From the NCBI RefSeq assembly GCF_019312595.1, contig NZ_JAHWDQ010000005.1, positions 1 through 64,000 of the forward strand: 64,000 bases of DNA. Direction: 5' to 3'. The position numbers were made by a program, and so were the translations under genes. Numbering within the stretch: the first letter of the stretch is position 1; each line of letters begins with the position of its first letter. Of the stretch, positions 43,825 through 53,758 are shown piece after piece. The stretch comes from Zhongshania aquimaris. Lineage in GTDB: Bacteria > Pseudomonadota > Gammaproteobacteria > Pseudomonadales > Spongiibacteraceae. The notes beneath the pieces are model-generated. The model saw nothing but the letters and a program-made list of their open reading frames with translations, did not search any database and was not told the origin of the DNA.

Positions 43825-44687
43825 CGTTGCGTGTTTTAGCGATGGCGGCGTTAGTGCTGCTGGCTGCGTGCGCGCCGTTGGCTCCTGTTGAACAAGGCGA
43901 GAAAAAGCCGGTTGTAACTGGCGGTAATAAAGTGCCGCCCAGTGGCAGCGGTAAGTCCCGCTACCAGTTTGAGAGGGATGGCGCACCGCTTCAAAAGTTG
44001 GATCCCAATACGATTGTAGATGCACAGCCTCGTCATGAAGTATTGCGAGTGGCGGGGAATATTAGCCCCTACATTGTGAATGGCAAAGAGTATCAGTTGA
44101 TTGAACAATATCGCGGATTTAAACAGCGCGGTATTGCGTCGTGGTATGGCACTAAGTTTCACGGTCATGCCACGTCTAATGGCGAGACATACAGTCTCTA
44201 CGAAATGAGTGCGGCCCATCGCACACTGCCTATTCCGGTTTATGTCAAAGTGACGAATTTAGATAATGGTAAAACGGCAGTTGTGCGAGTGAATGACCGC
44301 GGCCCCTTTCACTCAGATCGCATCATTGATTTGTCCTATGCCGCAGCAGTAAAACTGGGTTATGCGGAGCGCGGAACTGCGCGGGTGGAAATTGAGGTCA
44401 TTGATACGGATAATAGCTATGCGGTCGCTAGTGGAGAGGCGGCGCGCTATTATTTGCAGGTGGCCGCCTTTTCTCAACTGGACTCGGCCAATGCCTTGCA
44501 AAAGCAATTAAGCGCTGGTTTGACGTTTCCGGTCGTGATTGCCACTAGTGGTATTAGCGGTTCAACGATGCATCGTGTCAGAGTGGGCCCGTTTGTAGAT
44601 TATTCATCTGCGCAGGCGGCAAAAAAAGTATTACAGCAACAATGGGCCGGTGACTCCCATTTAGTGGTCGAAGCCGGTGACTCCTGA
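43821..44687 (+). CDS. rlpA: Septal ring lytic transglycosylase RlpA family lipoprotein
   Basis: A 288-residue outer-membrane lipoprotein (lipobox LLAAC, Cys about 17). The double-psi beta-barrel (about 105-195: GIASWYGTKFHG, GETYSLYEMSAAHRTLP, VRVNDRGPF) holds the catalytic Glu/Asp/His region of RlpA, which cuts denuded glycans at the septum. A SPOR domain ends the protein (YYLQVAAFSQLDSANALQ to VRVGPFVDY). TTG at 43821 is taken as start since it gives the full signal and has AAGGTG upstream; ATG at 43842 would shorten the signal. Confidence 0.92.
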   Translation: MTLRVLAMAALVLLAACAPLAPVEQGEKKPVVTGGNKVPPSGSGKSRYQFERDGAPLQKLDPNTIVDAQPRHEVLRVAGNISPYIVNGKEYQLIEQYRGFKQRGIASWYGTKFHGHATSNGETYSLYEMSAAHRTLPIPVYVKVTNLDNGKTAVVRVNDRGPFHSDRIIDLSYAAAVKLGYAERGTARVEIEVIDTDNSYAVASGEAARYYLQVAAFSQLDSANALQKQLSAGLTFPVVIATSGISGSTMHRVRVGPFVDYSSAQAAKKVLQQQWAGDSHLVVEAGDS

Positions 44688-44713
44688 AGTTAACGAGAAC
44701 AAAAAAGGGTCTT

Positions 44714-45877
44714 ATGTTTAAGCAAGTGTTTGCGGCCTTAGCGGCGGCAGTGGTTATGTCTACAAATGCCTTGGCTCAGCCGGATTTGGTTCCTGCCCCT
44801 CCCAGTGTGGCCGCATCGGCTTATTTTCTGATGGATGCCAACAGCGGCGAGGTGTTAATTGAGCATAACGCTGATGAGCGTATACCTCCTGCTAGTTTGA
44901 CTAAGTTAATGACGAGCTATGTTTTGTCATACGAGTTAGAGCGCGGCCAAGTCAGCAATGACGATATGGTGACCATCAGTAAAAATGCGTGGGCGCAAAA
45001 CCCCATTTTTAATGGCTCATCCTTAATGTGGATTGAAGTCGGTAAACAAGTGCCGCTAGGTGAATTGCACAAAGGTGTGGTCATTTCCTCCGGTAATGAC
45101 GCCAGCGTTGCGGTAGCAGAGCATATTGCTGGAAGTGAAGATGCGTTTGCTAGCATGATGAACCAGCACGCGGCGAGACTGGGAATGACGAATAGTCATT
45201 TCGTTAATTCACATGGATTACCAGATCCAGAGCACTATATGTCAGCTCGCGATTTGGCGATTTTATCCAAGGCAATCATTGCCTACAAAAATGAATACGC
45301 GCTTTATAGCGAGCATGACTTTGTTTTTAACAATATTCGCCAGAGTAATCGCAACGGTCTGCTGTGGAGTGATCCCACTGTTGATGGTCTAAAAACCGGC
45401 CACACCACAACGGCAGGGTACTGCTTGGTGACGTCTGCAAAGCGCGAGGGCATGCGCCTGATTTCTGTGGTGATGGGAACGAGCAGTACCCCAGCCCGCG
45501 AGCGCGAAACGCAGAAATTGTTATCTTATGGCTTCCGTTATTTCGAAACTCATCAGCTTTACGCTGGCGGGACAGAGCTGACTCGTTCGAAAGTCTGGAA
45601 GGGTGACAGTGAAGAAGTGAGTTTGGGTGTACAGCAAGATGTATTTATCACTATCCCTCGTGGCAGAAGCGACGCGCTCGATGCGCAGTTAAATGTAGAT
45701 GAAGTGCTAATTGCCCCGATTACTGCTGACCAAGAATACGGCGAATTAGTGGTTAGTTTGGCTGGCGAAGAAAAGTTGCGGGTTCCACTTGTGGCACTTC
45801 AAGCGGTTGAAGAGGGCGGTATTTTGAAGCGCCTTTGGGACAGCATCGTTTTGTTTTTTGTGAACCTGATTTCCTGA
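44714..45877 (+). CDS. dacA: D-alanyl-D-alanine carboxypeptidase (PBP5/6 type)
   Basis: A 387-residue periplasmic enzyme that trims the terminal D-Ala of peptidoglycan stem peptides. Signal peptide about 1-21; catalytic motifs SLTK (Ser61-Lys64), SGN (126-128) and KTG (227-229); then a PBP5 C-terminal beta domain and an amphipathic anchor helix (KRLWDSIVLFFVNLIS). Located after rlpA, as in Pseudomonas, and before ybeD-lipB-lipA. Confidence 0.96.
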   Translation: MFKQVFAALAAAVVMSTNALAQPDLVPAPPSVAASAYFLMDANSGEVLIEHNADERIPPASLTKLMTSYVLSYELERGQVSNDDMVTISKNAWAQNPIFNGSSLMWIEVGKQVPLGELHKGVVISSGNDASVAVAEHIAGSEDAFASMMNQHAARLGMTNSHFVNSHGLPDPEHYMSARDLAILSKAIIAYKNEYALYSEHDFVFNNIRQSNRNGLLWSDPTVDGLKTGHTTTAGYCLVTSAKREGMRLISVVMGTSSTPARERETQKLLSYGFRYFETHQLYAGGTELTRSKVWKGDSEEVSLGVQQDVFITIPRGRSDALDAQLNVDEVLIAPITADQEYGELVVSLAGEEKLRVPLVALQAVEEGGILKRLWDSIVLFFVNLIS

Positions 45878-45889
45878 TTAGTTAATAGA

Positions 45890-45908
45890 GCGCGGGCTAA
45901 CCCCGCGC
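45890..45908. other. GC-rich hairpin between dacA and ybeD
   Basis: GCGCGGG and CCCGCGC form a perfect 7-bp stem with loop CTAAC, 12 bases after the dacA stop. No T-run follows on the plus strand, so it may be a partial terminator or RNA stability element ahead of the lip genes. Confidence 0.5.
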
Positions 45909-45918
45909 GAGTTGTATT

Positions 45919-46218
45919 ATGAATAAATTTACGGTCACCGAGACTAGCGAAGCCGAAACTGGCAAGCCGATATTGGAATTTCCCTGTGAATACCCCATAA
46001 AAGTCATTGGCGTTGCTGGCCAAAATTTGCGACAGCGCGTGATTGAAATAATGCGCGCTAACGCTGGTGATATTGATGAGTCTCAGATTAGCGAGCGCGA
46101 AAGTAGTGAAGGTCGATTCTTGTCGATCACCGTTGTCATTACCGCGACGGGTAAGCCCCAGCTCGATACCATATTCGCTGAATTAAAAGCGACTGGTTTG
46201 GTTAAAATGGTTCTCTAA
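45919..46218 (+). CDS. ybeD: DUF493 family protein (YbeD)
   Basis: A 99-residue ACT-like protein. [28 protein letters not shown] and [21 protein letters not shown] (in parts) match DUF493/YbeD. It lies in the conserved slot between dacA and lipB; a regulatory role in lipoate or nearby metabolism has been suggested but its function is not established. TAATG-type coupling with lipB. Confidence 0.93.
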   Translation: MNKFTVTETSEAETGKPILEFPCEYPIKVIGVAGQNLRQRVIEIMRANAGDIDESQISERESSEGRFLSITVVITATGKPQLDTIFAELKATGLVKMVL

Positions 46219-46901
46219 TGAGCAGACCAGATACGCTATGGCTGCGCAAATTGGGTCGCCAATCTTATCAGCCGGTATGGCGTGCAATGCAGCACTACAC
46301 CGATGTTCGCGACGCACAAAGTCCTGATGAATTGTGGTTTGTAGAGCATGATCCGGTGTTTACCCAAGGTCAGGCGGGAAAAGCCGAGCATATTCTGATG
46401 CCTGGCGATATCCCTGTTGTTCAAGTAGACCGAGGCGGGCAGGTTACCTATCACGGCCCTGGGCAATTAGTAGGCTATGTTTTGGTGGATTTGCGTCGAT
46501 TGGGTATGGGAATTCGCGAGCTGGTGACGGCGATAGAAAATAGTATTGTCGCCGTTTTGGCGCAATTGGGTATTCCAGCTCATCCTCGTCCCGACGCCCC
46601 TGGGGTGTATGTTGAAAATGGTGCTAAAATAGCGCAATTGGGCCTAAGGGTGAGGCGTGGCAGTACGTTTCACGGGTTGAGCTTGAATATTGATATGGAT
46701 CTAAGCGTTTTCCAGCGTATAAATCCCTGCGGTCATCAGGGTATGGAGGTGACTGATATTCGCCATCAAAGAGATGTTGAATTACCTTCGCAGGACGAAC
46801 TTACCCGTATGCTGAGCGCGGAATTAGCGAGCGTACTGGACTATTTACATTGTCGGGAAGTGAGTGAGCACTGCTTGCCTGACACTTTGGGGGTTTCATG
46901 A
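46218..46901 (+). CDS. lipB: Octanoyl-[acyl carrier protein] transferase
   Basis: A 227-residue enzyme that moves octanoyl from ACP to lipoyl domains. [17 protein letters not shown] (about 75-91), the catalytic lysine in [11 protein letters not shown] (about 138) and the catalytic cysteine in [12 protein letters not shown] (about 173) are present. Coupled to ybeD and, by an ATGA overlap, to lipA. Confidence 0.96.
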   Translation: MSRPDTLWLRKLGRQSYQPVWRAMQHYTDVRDAQSPDELWFVEHDPVFTQGQAGKAEHILMPGDIPVVQVDRGGQVTYHGPGQLVGYVLVDLRRLGMGIRELVTAIENSIVAVLAQLGIPAHPRPDAPGVYVENGAKIAQLGLRVRRGSTFHGLSLNIDMDLSVFQRINPCGHQGMEVTDIRHQRDVELPSQDELTRMLSAELASVLDYLHCREVSEHCLPDTLGVS

Positions 46902-47899
46902 AATCTGAAAGTGACGGTGCCGTTGGCATCATGTCTAAAGCCGCAGCTAAAAAAGTAGTGCAAGGCGAGAAGTTACGTGGTGCCGAAAAAGTAGCGCGTA
47001 TTCCAATTAAAGTCATACCGACTGTTGAGTTGCCAGCAAAGCCGTCGTGGATTCGGGTCAAGATGTCGACGGGACCTGAAGTTACTCGTATTAAAAGTAT
47101 ACTTCGTAAACACAAGCTTGCGTCGGTTTGTGAAGAAGCGGCCTGCCCTAATTTGGGTGAGTGTTTCAGTGGTGGCACAGCAACATTCATGATCATGGGT
47201 GAAATCTGTACTCGTCGCTGCCCATTTTGTGATGTCGCCCACGGCCGTCCCAATGCATTAGATGAAAATGAGCCGCGCGAGCTGGCAGAAGCTATTGCCG
47301 AAATGAAGTTGAAGTACGTGGTGGTAACCTCTGTTGACCGCGATGATTTACGCGACGGCGGCGCCCAGCATTTTGCCGACTGTATTCGTGAGACTCGAGC
47401 GCGTAGCCCGGAGATTCGAATTGAGGTTCTAGTGCCAGATTTTCGCGGTAGAATGGACGTCGCGCTCGATATTTTAGAAAAAGAAGCCCCAGATGTGTTT
47501 AACCATAATCTTGAGTCGGTGCCGAGTTTGTATAAAAAAATTCGCCCAGGTTCGGATTACCAATGGTCTTTGGATCTGCTCAAAAAATACAAAGAGCGTC
47601 GCCCCGATGTGCTGACCAAATCAGGCTTGATGTTGGGCTTGGGAGAGACCGCTGAGGAGCTTATTCAAGTCATGAAAGACATGCGCGCGCATGATATTGA
47701 TATGATAACGATGGGGCAGTATTTACAGCCCAGTCGCGACCATTTAGCGGTAGAGCGATTTGTGACGCCAGAAGAATTCGACGAATTTGGTCGCATCGCC
47801 AAAGAGCTTGGGTTTAAAAGTGTCGCCAGCGGCCCTCTGGTTCGCTCATCCTATCACGCAGACAAGCAAGTGGATTTAAGCTTGCTCAAATCTATGTAA
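46898..47899 (+). CDS. lipA: Lipoyl synthase
   Basis: A 333-residue radical-SAM enzyme that inserts two sulfurs into octanoyl groups. The auxiliary cluster cysteines are in [12 protein letters not shown] (about 77-88), the radical-SAM cluster in CTRRCPFC (about 103-110), and the C-terminal RSSYHAD (about 316) supplies the serine ligand. ATG 46898 fits the coupling with lipB; the N-terminal 30 residues are variable in the family. Confidence 0.96.
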   Translation: MKSESDGAVGIMSKAAAKKVVQGEKLRGAEKVARIPIKVIPTVELPAKPSWIRVKMSTGPEVTRIKSILRKHKLASVCEEAACPNLGECFSGGTATFMIMGEICTRRCPFCDVAHGRPNALDENEPRELAEAIAEMKLKYVVVTSVDRDDLRDGGAQHFADCIRETRARSPEIRIEVLVPDFRGRMDVALDILEKEAPDVFNHNLESVPSLYKKIRPGSDYQWSLDLLKKYKERRPDVLTKSGLMLGLGETAEELIQVMKDMRAHDIDMITMGQYLQPSRDHLAVERFVTPEEFDEFGRIAKELGFKSVASGPLVRSSYHADKQVDLSLLKSM

Positions 47900-48022
47900 G
47901 TCATCACTTCCATTACTTGATTATGAGGGTTGTTCTGCTTAAGTACGTGAGCGCAGCCCTTTGAACCTTTGTTAAGCAAGGCTCCAGTTTTAGGCCTACA
48001 GCCTATCCCAGTGTGAGGTAGC

Positions 48023-48748
48023 ATGCCTGAAGTGAAAAAAGCCCCTTTAGTCTTAATTAGCGGTGCGTCTCAAGGCATAGGCGCCGCTATTGCTAGGTGT
48101 TTTGCAAACGCAGAATTCCCTGTTCGTTTGGCCTTGGTTGCGCGAAATAAAGATGCCTTGGACAAGGTTGCTGCCGAATGTCATGCCGCTGTCGAGGTTC
48201 GCAGTTATTCCGTTGATGTTAGCGATGAACAGCAAGTAGAGGAATTGTTCACGGCACTAGCGCGGGATATGGGTGATGTTAGCGTCTTAATTAATAACGC
48301 AGGATCATGGCATGGCGCAGCTTTACAGGATATGGCGGTGGTAGATTTCGACCGCGTGATAGCCGTGAATTTGCGTAGCACATTTCTTATGAGTCGCATG
48401 GTGTTGCCTGGTATGTTGGCAAACAAGAAAGGCGACATATTTAATATGTCATCGACTGCTGGGCTTGAGGGCTACGCCAATGTTTCCGCCTATTGCGCGG
48501 CTAAACACGCGGTGAGTGGGTTTAGTAAAGCACTGCGTGAGGAGGTGCGTGGCGAAGGTATTCGGGTCTCTTGTGTTTCCCCTGGGCCAACTTATTCGCC
48601 ATCGTGGCATGGGTCGGGTGTTGGTCAAGACCGCTTAATGCCCGCGGAAGATGTCGCTCGCGCTTTTTTAGATATTTACCGCTTAGACCGCAATGTTGTT
48701 GTTGAAGATATCGTTTTGCGGCCACAAGCGGGACACATTAGTAGTTAA
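48023..48748 (+). CDS. Short-chain dehydrogenase/reductase
   Basis: A 241-residue NAD(P)-dependent oxidoreductase of the classical SDR family. Cofactor motif SGASQGIGAAIA (about 14), NNAGS (about 91), the catalytic serine in NMSSTAG (about 141) and YCAAKHA (Tyr about 156, Lys about 160). PGPTYSPSW follows the active site. Substrate cannot be predicted. It ends 2 bases from the convergent queuosine-transporter gene. Confidence 0.9.
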   Translation: MPEVKKAPLVLISGASQGIGAAIARCFANAEFPVRLALVARNKDALDKVAAECHAAVEVRSYSVDVSDEQQVEELFTALARDMGDVSVLINNAGSWHGAALQDMAVVDFDRVIAVNLRSTFLMSRMVLPGMLANKKGDIFNMSSTAGLEGYANVSAYCAAKHAVSGFSKALREEVRGEGIRVSCVSPGPTYSPSWHGSGVGQDRLMPAEDVARAFLDIYRLDRNVVVEDIVLRPQAGHISS

Positions 48749-48750
48749 CA

Positions 48751-49563
48751 TTAGTAGTTAATCAAGGCGTCCTGTTTCATTGTCGCTGCTCGCTCTTCGC
48801 CTAAATAGCGCTCGATGAGGTAATGCACTGCGTAGAGTAGTGGCGTCATCAAAATTGCCATCGAAAACTTGTAGATATAATTTACAACGCCGATCGCTAA
48901 TACCAGTTGCAAACTCCAGTCTGCGCCAATGTAAAAGGCGATGAATAACACGACAAAACTATCGATGAGTTGGCTGACCAAGGTCGAACCCGTTGCACGG
49001 AGCCATATCATGCCCTCGCCGGTGAGTTGCTTCACTTTTTGGAAGACCGTTATATCGATAATCTGTCCCACCAAAAATGCAACGAGTGAGCCGATGATAA
49101 TCCAAAGTCCCTGCCCAAAAACTAGCCGAAAGGCAGCGTCGTAATTGCCAACTTGGCTGCGGAGCATCTCTTGCTCGTCTACTGGCAGTGCGGGGTTGAT
49201 ATGCGACTGCGGCCAAAAATCTGCCGGGGTGAGATGTATGCCGACAAAGACCATGGCAAAGGCGTACACAATAAGTCCGGCGGTTAAGTAGGAGAGTAAC
49301 TGAACCCCTCGCTTACCGTAGTATTCGTTAATTAAGTCTGTTAATACGAAAACAAATGGCCAGAGTAATACACCAGTGGTTAAGTTAAAGGATAGCCCGT
49401 CAATGCCCAAAACATTGAGGTCCAGTGGTGCAATGCCAAGGCTATTTTCTAAAGAGAATATCTTTACACCGATCAACTCCGCCAAAATGGCATTGGCGAC
49501 GAAAAATCCGCCCAGCACGATGAAAAGTTTGCTCGCCTTATCGGTAAGTATATTTTTCAGCAA
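48751..49563 (-). CDS. Queuosine precursor transporter (YhhQ family)
   Basis: A 270-residue membrane protein with about six to seven helices, belonging to the QPTR/YhhQ (DUF165) family that imports 7-cyano-7-deazaguanine or queuine-type precursors. FVANAILAELIGVKIF near the N-terminus, TGVLLWPFVFVLTDLINEYYGKRGVQ (in parts, about 60-85) and GSTLVSQLIDSFVVLFIAFYIG (in parts, about 195) are typical. It is somewhat longer than E. coli YhhQ owing to a periplasmic loop (about 110-145). Confidence 0.9.
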   Translation of the reverse strand: MLKNILTDKASKLFIVLGGFFVANAILAELIGVKIFSLENSLGIAPLDLNVLGIDGLSFNLTTGVLLWPFVFVLTDLINEYYGKRGVQLLSYLTAGLIVYAFAMVFVGIHLTPADFWPQSHINPALPVDEQEMLRSQVGNYDAAFRLVFGQGLWIIIGSLVAFLVGQIIDITVFQKVKQLTGEGMIWLRATGSTLVSQLIDSFVVLFIAFYIGADWSLQLVLAIGVVNYIYKFSMAILMTPLLYAVHYLIERYLGEERAATMKQDALINY

Positions 49564-49633
49564 GCCTATCTCCTGAATTTAAGTAACGGCGCGCCTGTAA
49601 ATCAGCGGAAGTACATGTGTTAGCGCTAAAGCC

Positions 49634-50491
<858 letters not shown>

Positions 50492-50713
50492 TTAGTGAAT
50501 AAAATTATCTGCGCGGTATTCTATCAGTACAGGCTGAAATGTGCGCCTTTAAGTGCCAGTTTCGCAGTTGTCGTAAGTAGATTTAGCAATGGTTGAGGGA
50601 AGACTTTTTAAAGTATAACTATAGGATGCTTGGCCTTGAACAAAAGTTACGATAACTTATGCTAATATCCAACCGGTTTCCCATAATATGCAACATAAGA
50701 ACAACAGGAAATT

Positions 50714-53104
50714 ATGACTGATTCTTCCTCTAAGGTAGTGGATCTGAGTACACGGCGCGAGCCGCTTGTATCGGCAGCGCCATTGCCCGACGCCCTAGTG
50801 GCTATCCGCGATAAGGCGAGTGGCTTCTTAAAAGGGCGGATGGAAGTATTTCTAGATGAGGTCGACGATAGCTTATTTGAGCTTGCGGACGAGGCGAGTA
50901 ATGCTCGCGAGCAGCATTTGTACTTTGATGCTATGCGAGAAATTAGAGTCAATCGCGAGGGTATTGAAAAGCGTTTTTCGGATGCGTTTATCAATGCGTT
51001 TGCGGCCATGGTGTCGAATGAGCATATTGCCTCATCACTGGAGCTAGGGCAGGCAAAGTTAAAGCTGTTGGAGTCAGAGGCACTTGAAGAGCTGGTTGCG
51101 CTTGAGGGCATGGCAAATAAGGCGGAGCGCCGTTTTCTTCATGAAGTATGGATTTTATGTACTGCTTGGCAGCACGTAGTAAGCGGTCCAGTAGTGGCGG
51201 CCAAAGAGTTACCCATGGGGCCGGCGAAAATCGCAGCGGCGTTTGGTATCGCCTGTAAATCGCTAGAAATCGATATAAAGGCTAAGTTACTTCTCTTCAA
51301 GTTGTTTGATACTCATGTCGTTGCCGCTTATGGTGAGCTCTATCAGTTGCTCGTGCCGATTCTTGATGCGCAGGGTTTGCCGCTAGAGCAGCTTGAGAAA
51401 AAATCCGCAAACCCGTCGACTAAGACGGTAAAAGAAACCAGCGAGCTACCAGCTGGCAGCGAGCAAAACGCATCGCAACATAACTCGCAATCCACAGAGA
51501 TGGTGACGCGCTTATTTGATGCCTTAGAAAGTTTGATTGGCAAGGTAGAATATAATGCCGCTGGAGCTAAAACCGCGCTGTCAAAGCCCTCGTTTATGGT
51601 GGCATTGCAAGAAATGCAGCATGAGCAGTTTACTCAGCTCAATGTAGCATCCCCAGCTGGTAGTGATGGACAAGCTGATTTCCACTTGATGGCGCAGAAA
51701 TTAATCGCCCGCTTGCAACAGGTTAATTGGGTTGCCCATACCGACGTGTCGGCACTGTCTTATCAGCGCGACCAAGATACAATCAATTTCGTTGGTGCCT
51801 TGTTCCAATTTATTCTTGACGGGGATGGCTTGGCAGAGTCTTTAAAAGGACTGATTGCGCGCCTGCAGATCCCCGTGCTGAAAATGGCCATGTTAGATAA
51901 GGGCTTTTTTAGCCACGATGAACATCCTGCGCGTAAATTATTAAGTGCTTTAGTTAGTGCCGGTATTGGCTGGTCGCCAGTGGCGGGAGTAGACCGAGAC
52001 CCTCTGTACAAAAAAACCGAAGAAGTGGTCATGCGCATTTTGCACGATTTTGGCGTAGATACTCAGGTCTTTGTCGATGCGTATCAAGATTTCTCTGCGT
52101 TTAATGAAAAGGCAAAGCGTCGTGCGGAGTTGGTTGCTCGCAGAACTGTTGATGCGGAAGACGGCAAAGCAGCTGCCGAAAATGCACGCATGTACATTGC
52201 CGCTATTTTGGAGCACAAGCTGGGTGGTGTTGATTGCCCACCGGTGGTTACTAAGATTCTGCAACTTGGTTGGAGCAAAGTACTGTTCCTAAGTTATATC
52301 CAGCATGGCAAAGATAGTGAGCGTTTTAGTGAAGATGCTGGACTGATTGATCGCCTGTTGTGGAGTGTTCTGCCCTCTGAAGAGGAAGGTCACCGCAACG
52401 AGCTGATTGCCGCACTGCCGGTTTTAGTGGAAACCTTGCGTTTGGGTTTTACCCGCGTTTCATTAAATTCATTTGAGACTGATCGTTGGTTTGAGCAATT
52501 AGAACGCCTGCATCTAGCTAAGCTTAGTCGCAAGGCAGCGGCTGTTCGTCGACTGCCAGAGGTGGTTGAGGCTCCTGCGGTGCCGGCAAATACGTCTGCT
52601 GATTTACATCAGGATCTTGGCGATGCTGAATCAAATACTGTCCATACAGAAAAGGCTGAGAGTACTGAGGAAGTAAATTTAGCGGATCTAGACGCCTCCT
52701 TAGCTGAAAGCCTTGGTGATGACAGTTCCTGGCCGGAGACAAAGGCCTATTCTGTTCCTTTGAATTCCAATACAACACATACTCAGGATTATGACAGCAG
52801 CGCTCCTGATAAGGACGCCCTTAATAGCCGTATTCAAACCTTGCGAGTCGGCAATTGGGTTGATTTTCGTCAAGATGATGGGCGAATGCTGCGCTGTCGA
52901 CTAGCTGCGGTTATCAACGGTATTGGCAAGTATATTTTTGTTAACCGCTCGGGTATTAAGGTTGCTGAACTTAATCGCGAGGAACTTCAAGCAGCTTTAC
53001 TCGACGACACCGTTGCGCTTATTGAAGATGATCACCTGTTTGATCGCGCATTAGAGTCGGTAATCAGTAATTTGCGAGATATGAAAGACAAACCGCTCAA
53101 GTAG
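50714..53104 (+). CDS. DUF1631 family protein
   Basis: A 796-residue cytoplasmic protein of the DUF1631 family found in many gammaproteobacteria; its role is not known to me. Sequence is mainly helical (for example LDEVDDSLFELADEASNAREQH, in parts, near 45) with a Glu/Asp-rich, probably disordered region (about 615-690). The C-terminal 110 residues look like a PilZ-type domain (VGNWVDFRQDDGRMLRCRLAAVINGIGKYIFVNRSG, in parts), though without a clear RxxxR at its start, so c-di-GMP binding is uncertain. Ribosome site ACAGGAA precedes ATG. Confidence 0.8.
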   Translation: MTDSSSKVVDLSTRREPLVSAAPLPDALVAIRDKASGFLKGRMEVFLDEVDDSLFELADEASNAREQHLYFDAMREIRVNREGIEKRFSDAFINAFAAMVSNEHIASSLELGQAKLKLLESEALEELVALEGMANKAERRFLHEVWILCTAWQHVVSGPVVAAKELPMGPAKIAAAFGIACKSLEIDIKAKLLLFKLFDTHVVAAYGELYQLLVPILDAQGLPLEQLEKKSANPSTKTVKETSELPAGSEQNASQHNSQSTEMVTRLFDALESLIGKVEYNAAGAKTALSKPSFMVALQEMQHEQFTQLNVASPAGSDGQADFHLMAQKLIARLQQVNWVAHTDVSALSYQRDQDTINFVGALFQFILDGDGLAESLKGLIARLQIPVLKMAMLDKGFFSHDEHPARKLLSALVSAGIGWSPVAGVDRDPLYKKTEEVVMRILHDFGVDTQVFVDAYQDFSAFNEKAKRRAELVARRTVDAEDGKAAAENARMYIAAILEHKLGGVDCPPVVTKILQLGWSKVLFLSYIQHGKDSERFSEDAGLIDRLLWSVLPSEEEGHRNELIAALPVLVETLRLGFTRVSLNSFETDRWFEQLERLHLAKLSRKAAAVRRLPEVVEAPAVPANTSADLHQDLGDAESNTVHTEKAESTEEVNLADLDASLAESLGDDSSWPETKAYSVPLNSNTTHTQDYDSSAPDKDALNSRIQTLRVGNWVDFRQDDGRMLRCRLAAVINGIGKYIFVNRSGIKVAELNREELQAALLDDTVALIEDDHLFDRALESVISNLRDMKDKPLK

Positions 53105-53192
53105 TTAATTCATCACCAAGCCATGAAAAAACCTTCGAGCGGAATTTAAAAACACTGTTTGTCATTTTAATCAGCTGCGTATTTGCACCGTG

Positions 53193-53744
53193 CTAACACG
53201 GTCCGCCAGCGTCAACCCACGCTCTTAATGCTTCCACAAACGCCGGCTGGCTTAGTGGTGGCGTGGTGCGGTCGCCGCCGGGTGTCCAGCCCCACAACAC
53301 CAACTCATCTTCGCTCATGTGTTTGAATAAGGCCTCTAAGTTGCGGTTGCCATTTTTGCTAGTGTCTTTTAATACTGCGCAAAGTTCGCTGGGGGAGAGT
53401 TCTTCCCAAGCCATACTTAGTGGCGCAAGCGCCCAGTGCGGCGCGCCTGGCACGGCGCCATCGGCGACATTTTCATCTTGGTGACAGGCGCTGCATTGCA
53501 GTGTTGGAGCGCCGTGATTATCTTCGCCGCGGACCACGAGTTGCGCGTGACGACGACGCTCGTCTCCCTGGCGAGGAAAGTCGGTTTTGGTGTGACAATT
53601 CAGGCACCTAGGGTGGGTTAGCACCTCAAAAAGTGGCTGAAATAGCGGTGATTGTGCGGCCACTTGGCTGCTGATAAGACCTGCGGCGATAAGCAGGGAG
53701 CTACTTACAATACGGCGGATGGTATTGGCAAAATTCGGCGGCAT
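53193..53744 (-). CDS. Dihaem c-type cytochrome of the molybdenum hydroxylase operon
   Basis: A 183-residue periplasmic protein with a signal peptide (about 1-30, ending QVAAQ) and two haem-binding motifs, CLNCH (about 47) and CSACH (about 82). It is the third gene after iorA-like and iorB-like genes and would take electrons from the molybdenum enzyme to the respiratory chain. Tryptophan-rich mid-section (MAWEELSPSELC) and the final GGPC are seen in relatives near IorAB-type enzymes. The gap to the iorB-like gene is 14 bases. Confidence 0.85.
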   Translation of the reverse strand: MPPNFANTIRRIVSSSLLIAAGLISSQVAAQSPLFQPLFEVLTHPRCLNCHTKTDFPRQGDERRRHAQLVVRGEDNHGAPTLQCSACHQDENVADGAVPGAPHWALAPLSMAWEELSPSELCAVLKDTSKNGNRNLEALFKHMSEDELVLWGWTPGGDRTTPPLSQPAFVEALRAWVDAGGPC

Positions 53745-53758
53745 ATTCAGCTCCCAGC

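Noticed and set aside
50521-50713. Riboswitch or attenuator before the DUF1631 gene
   Set aside because: No stable hairpin or conserved motif was visible in the 200 bases upstream.
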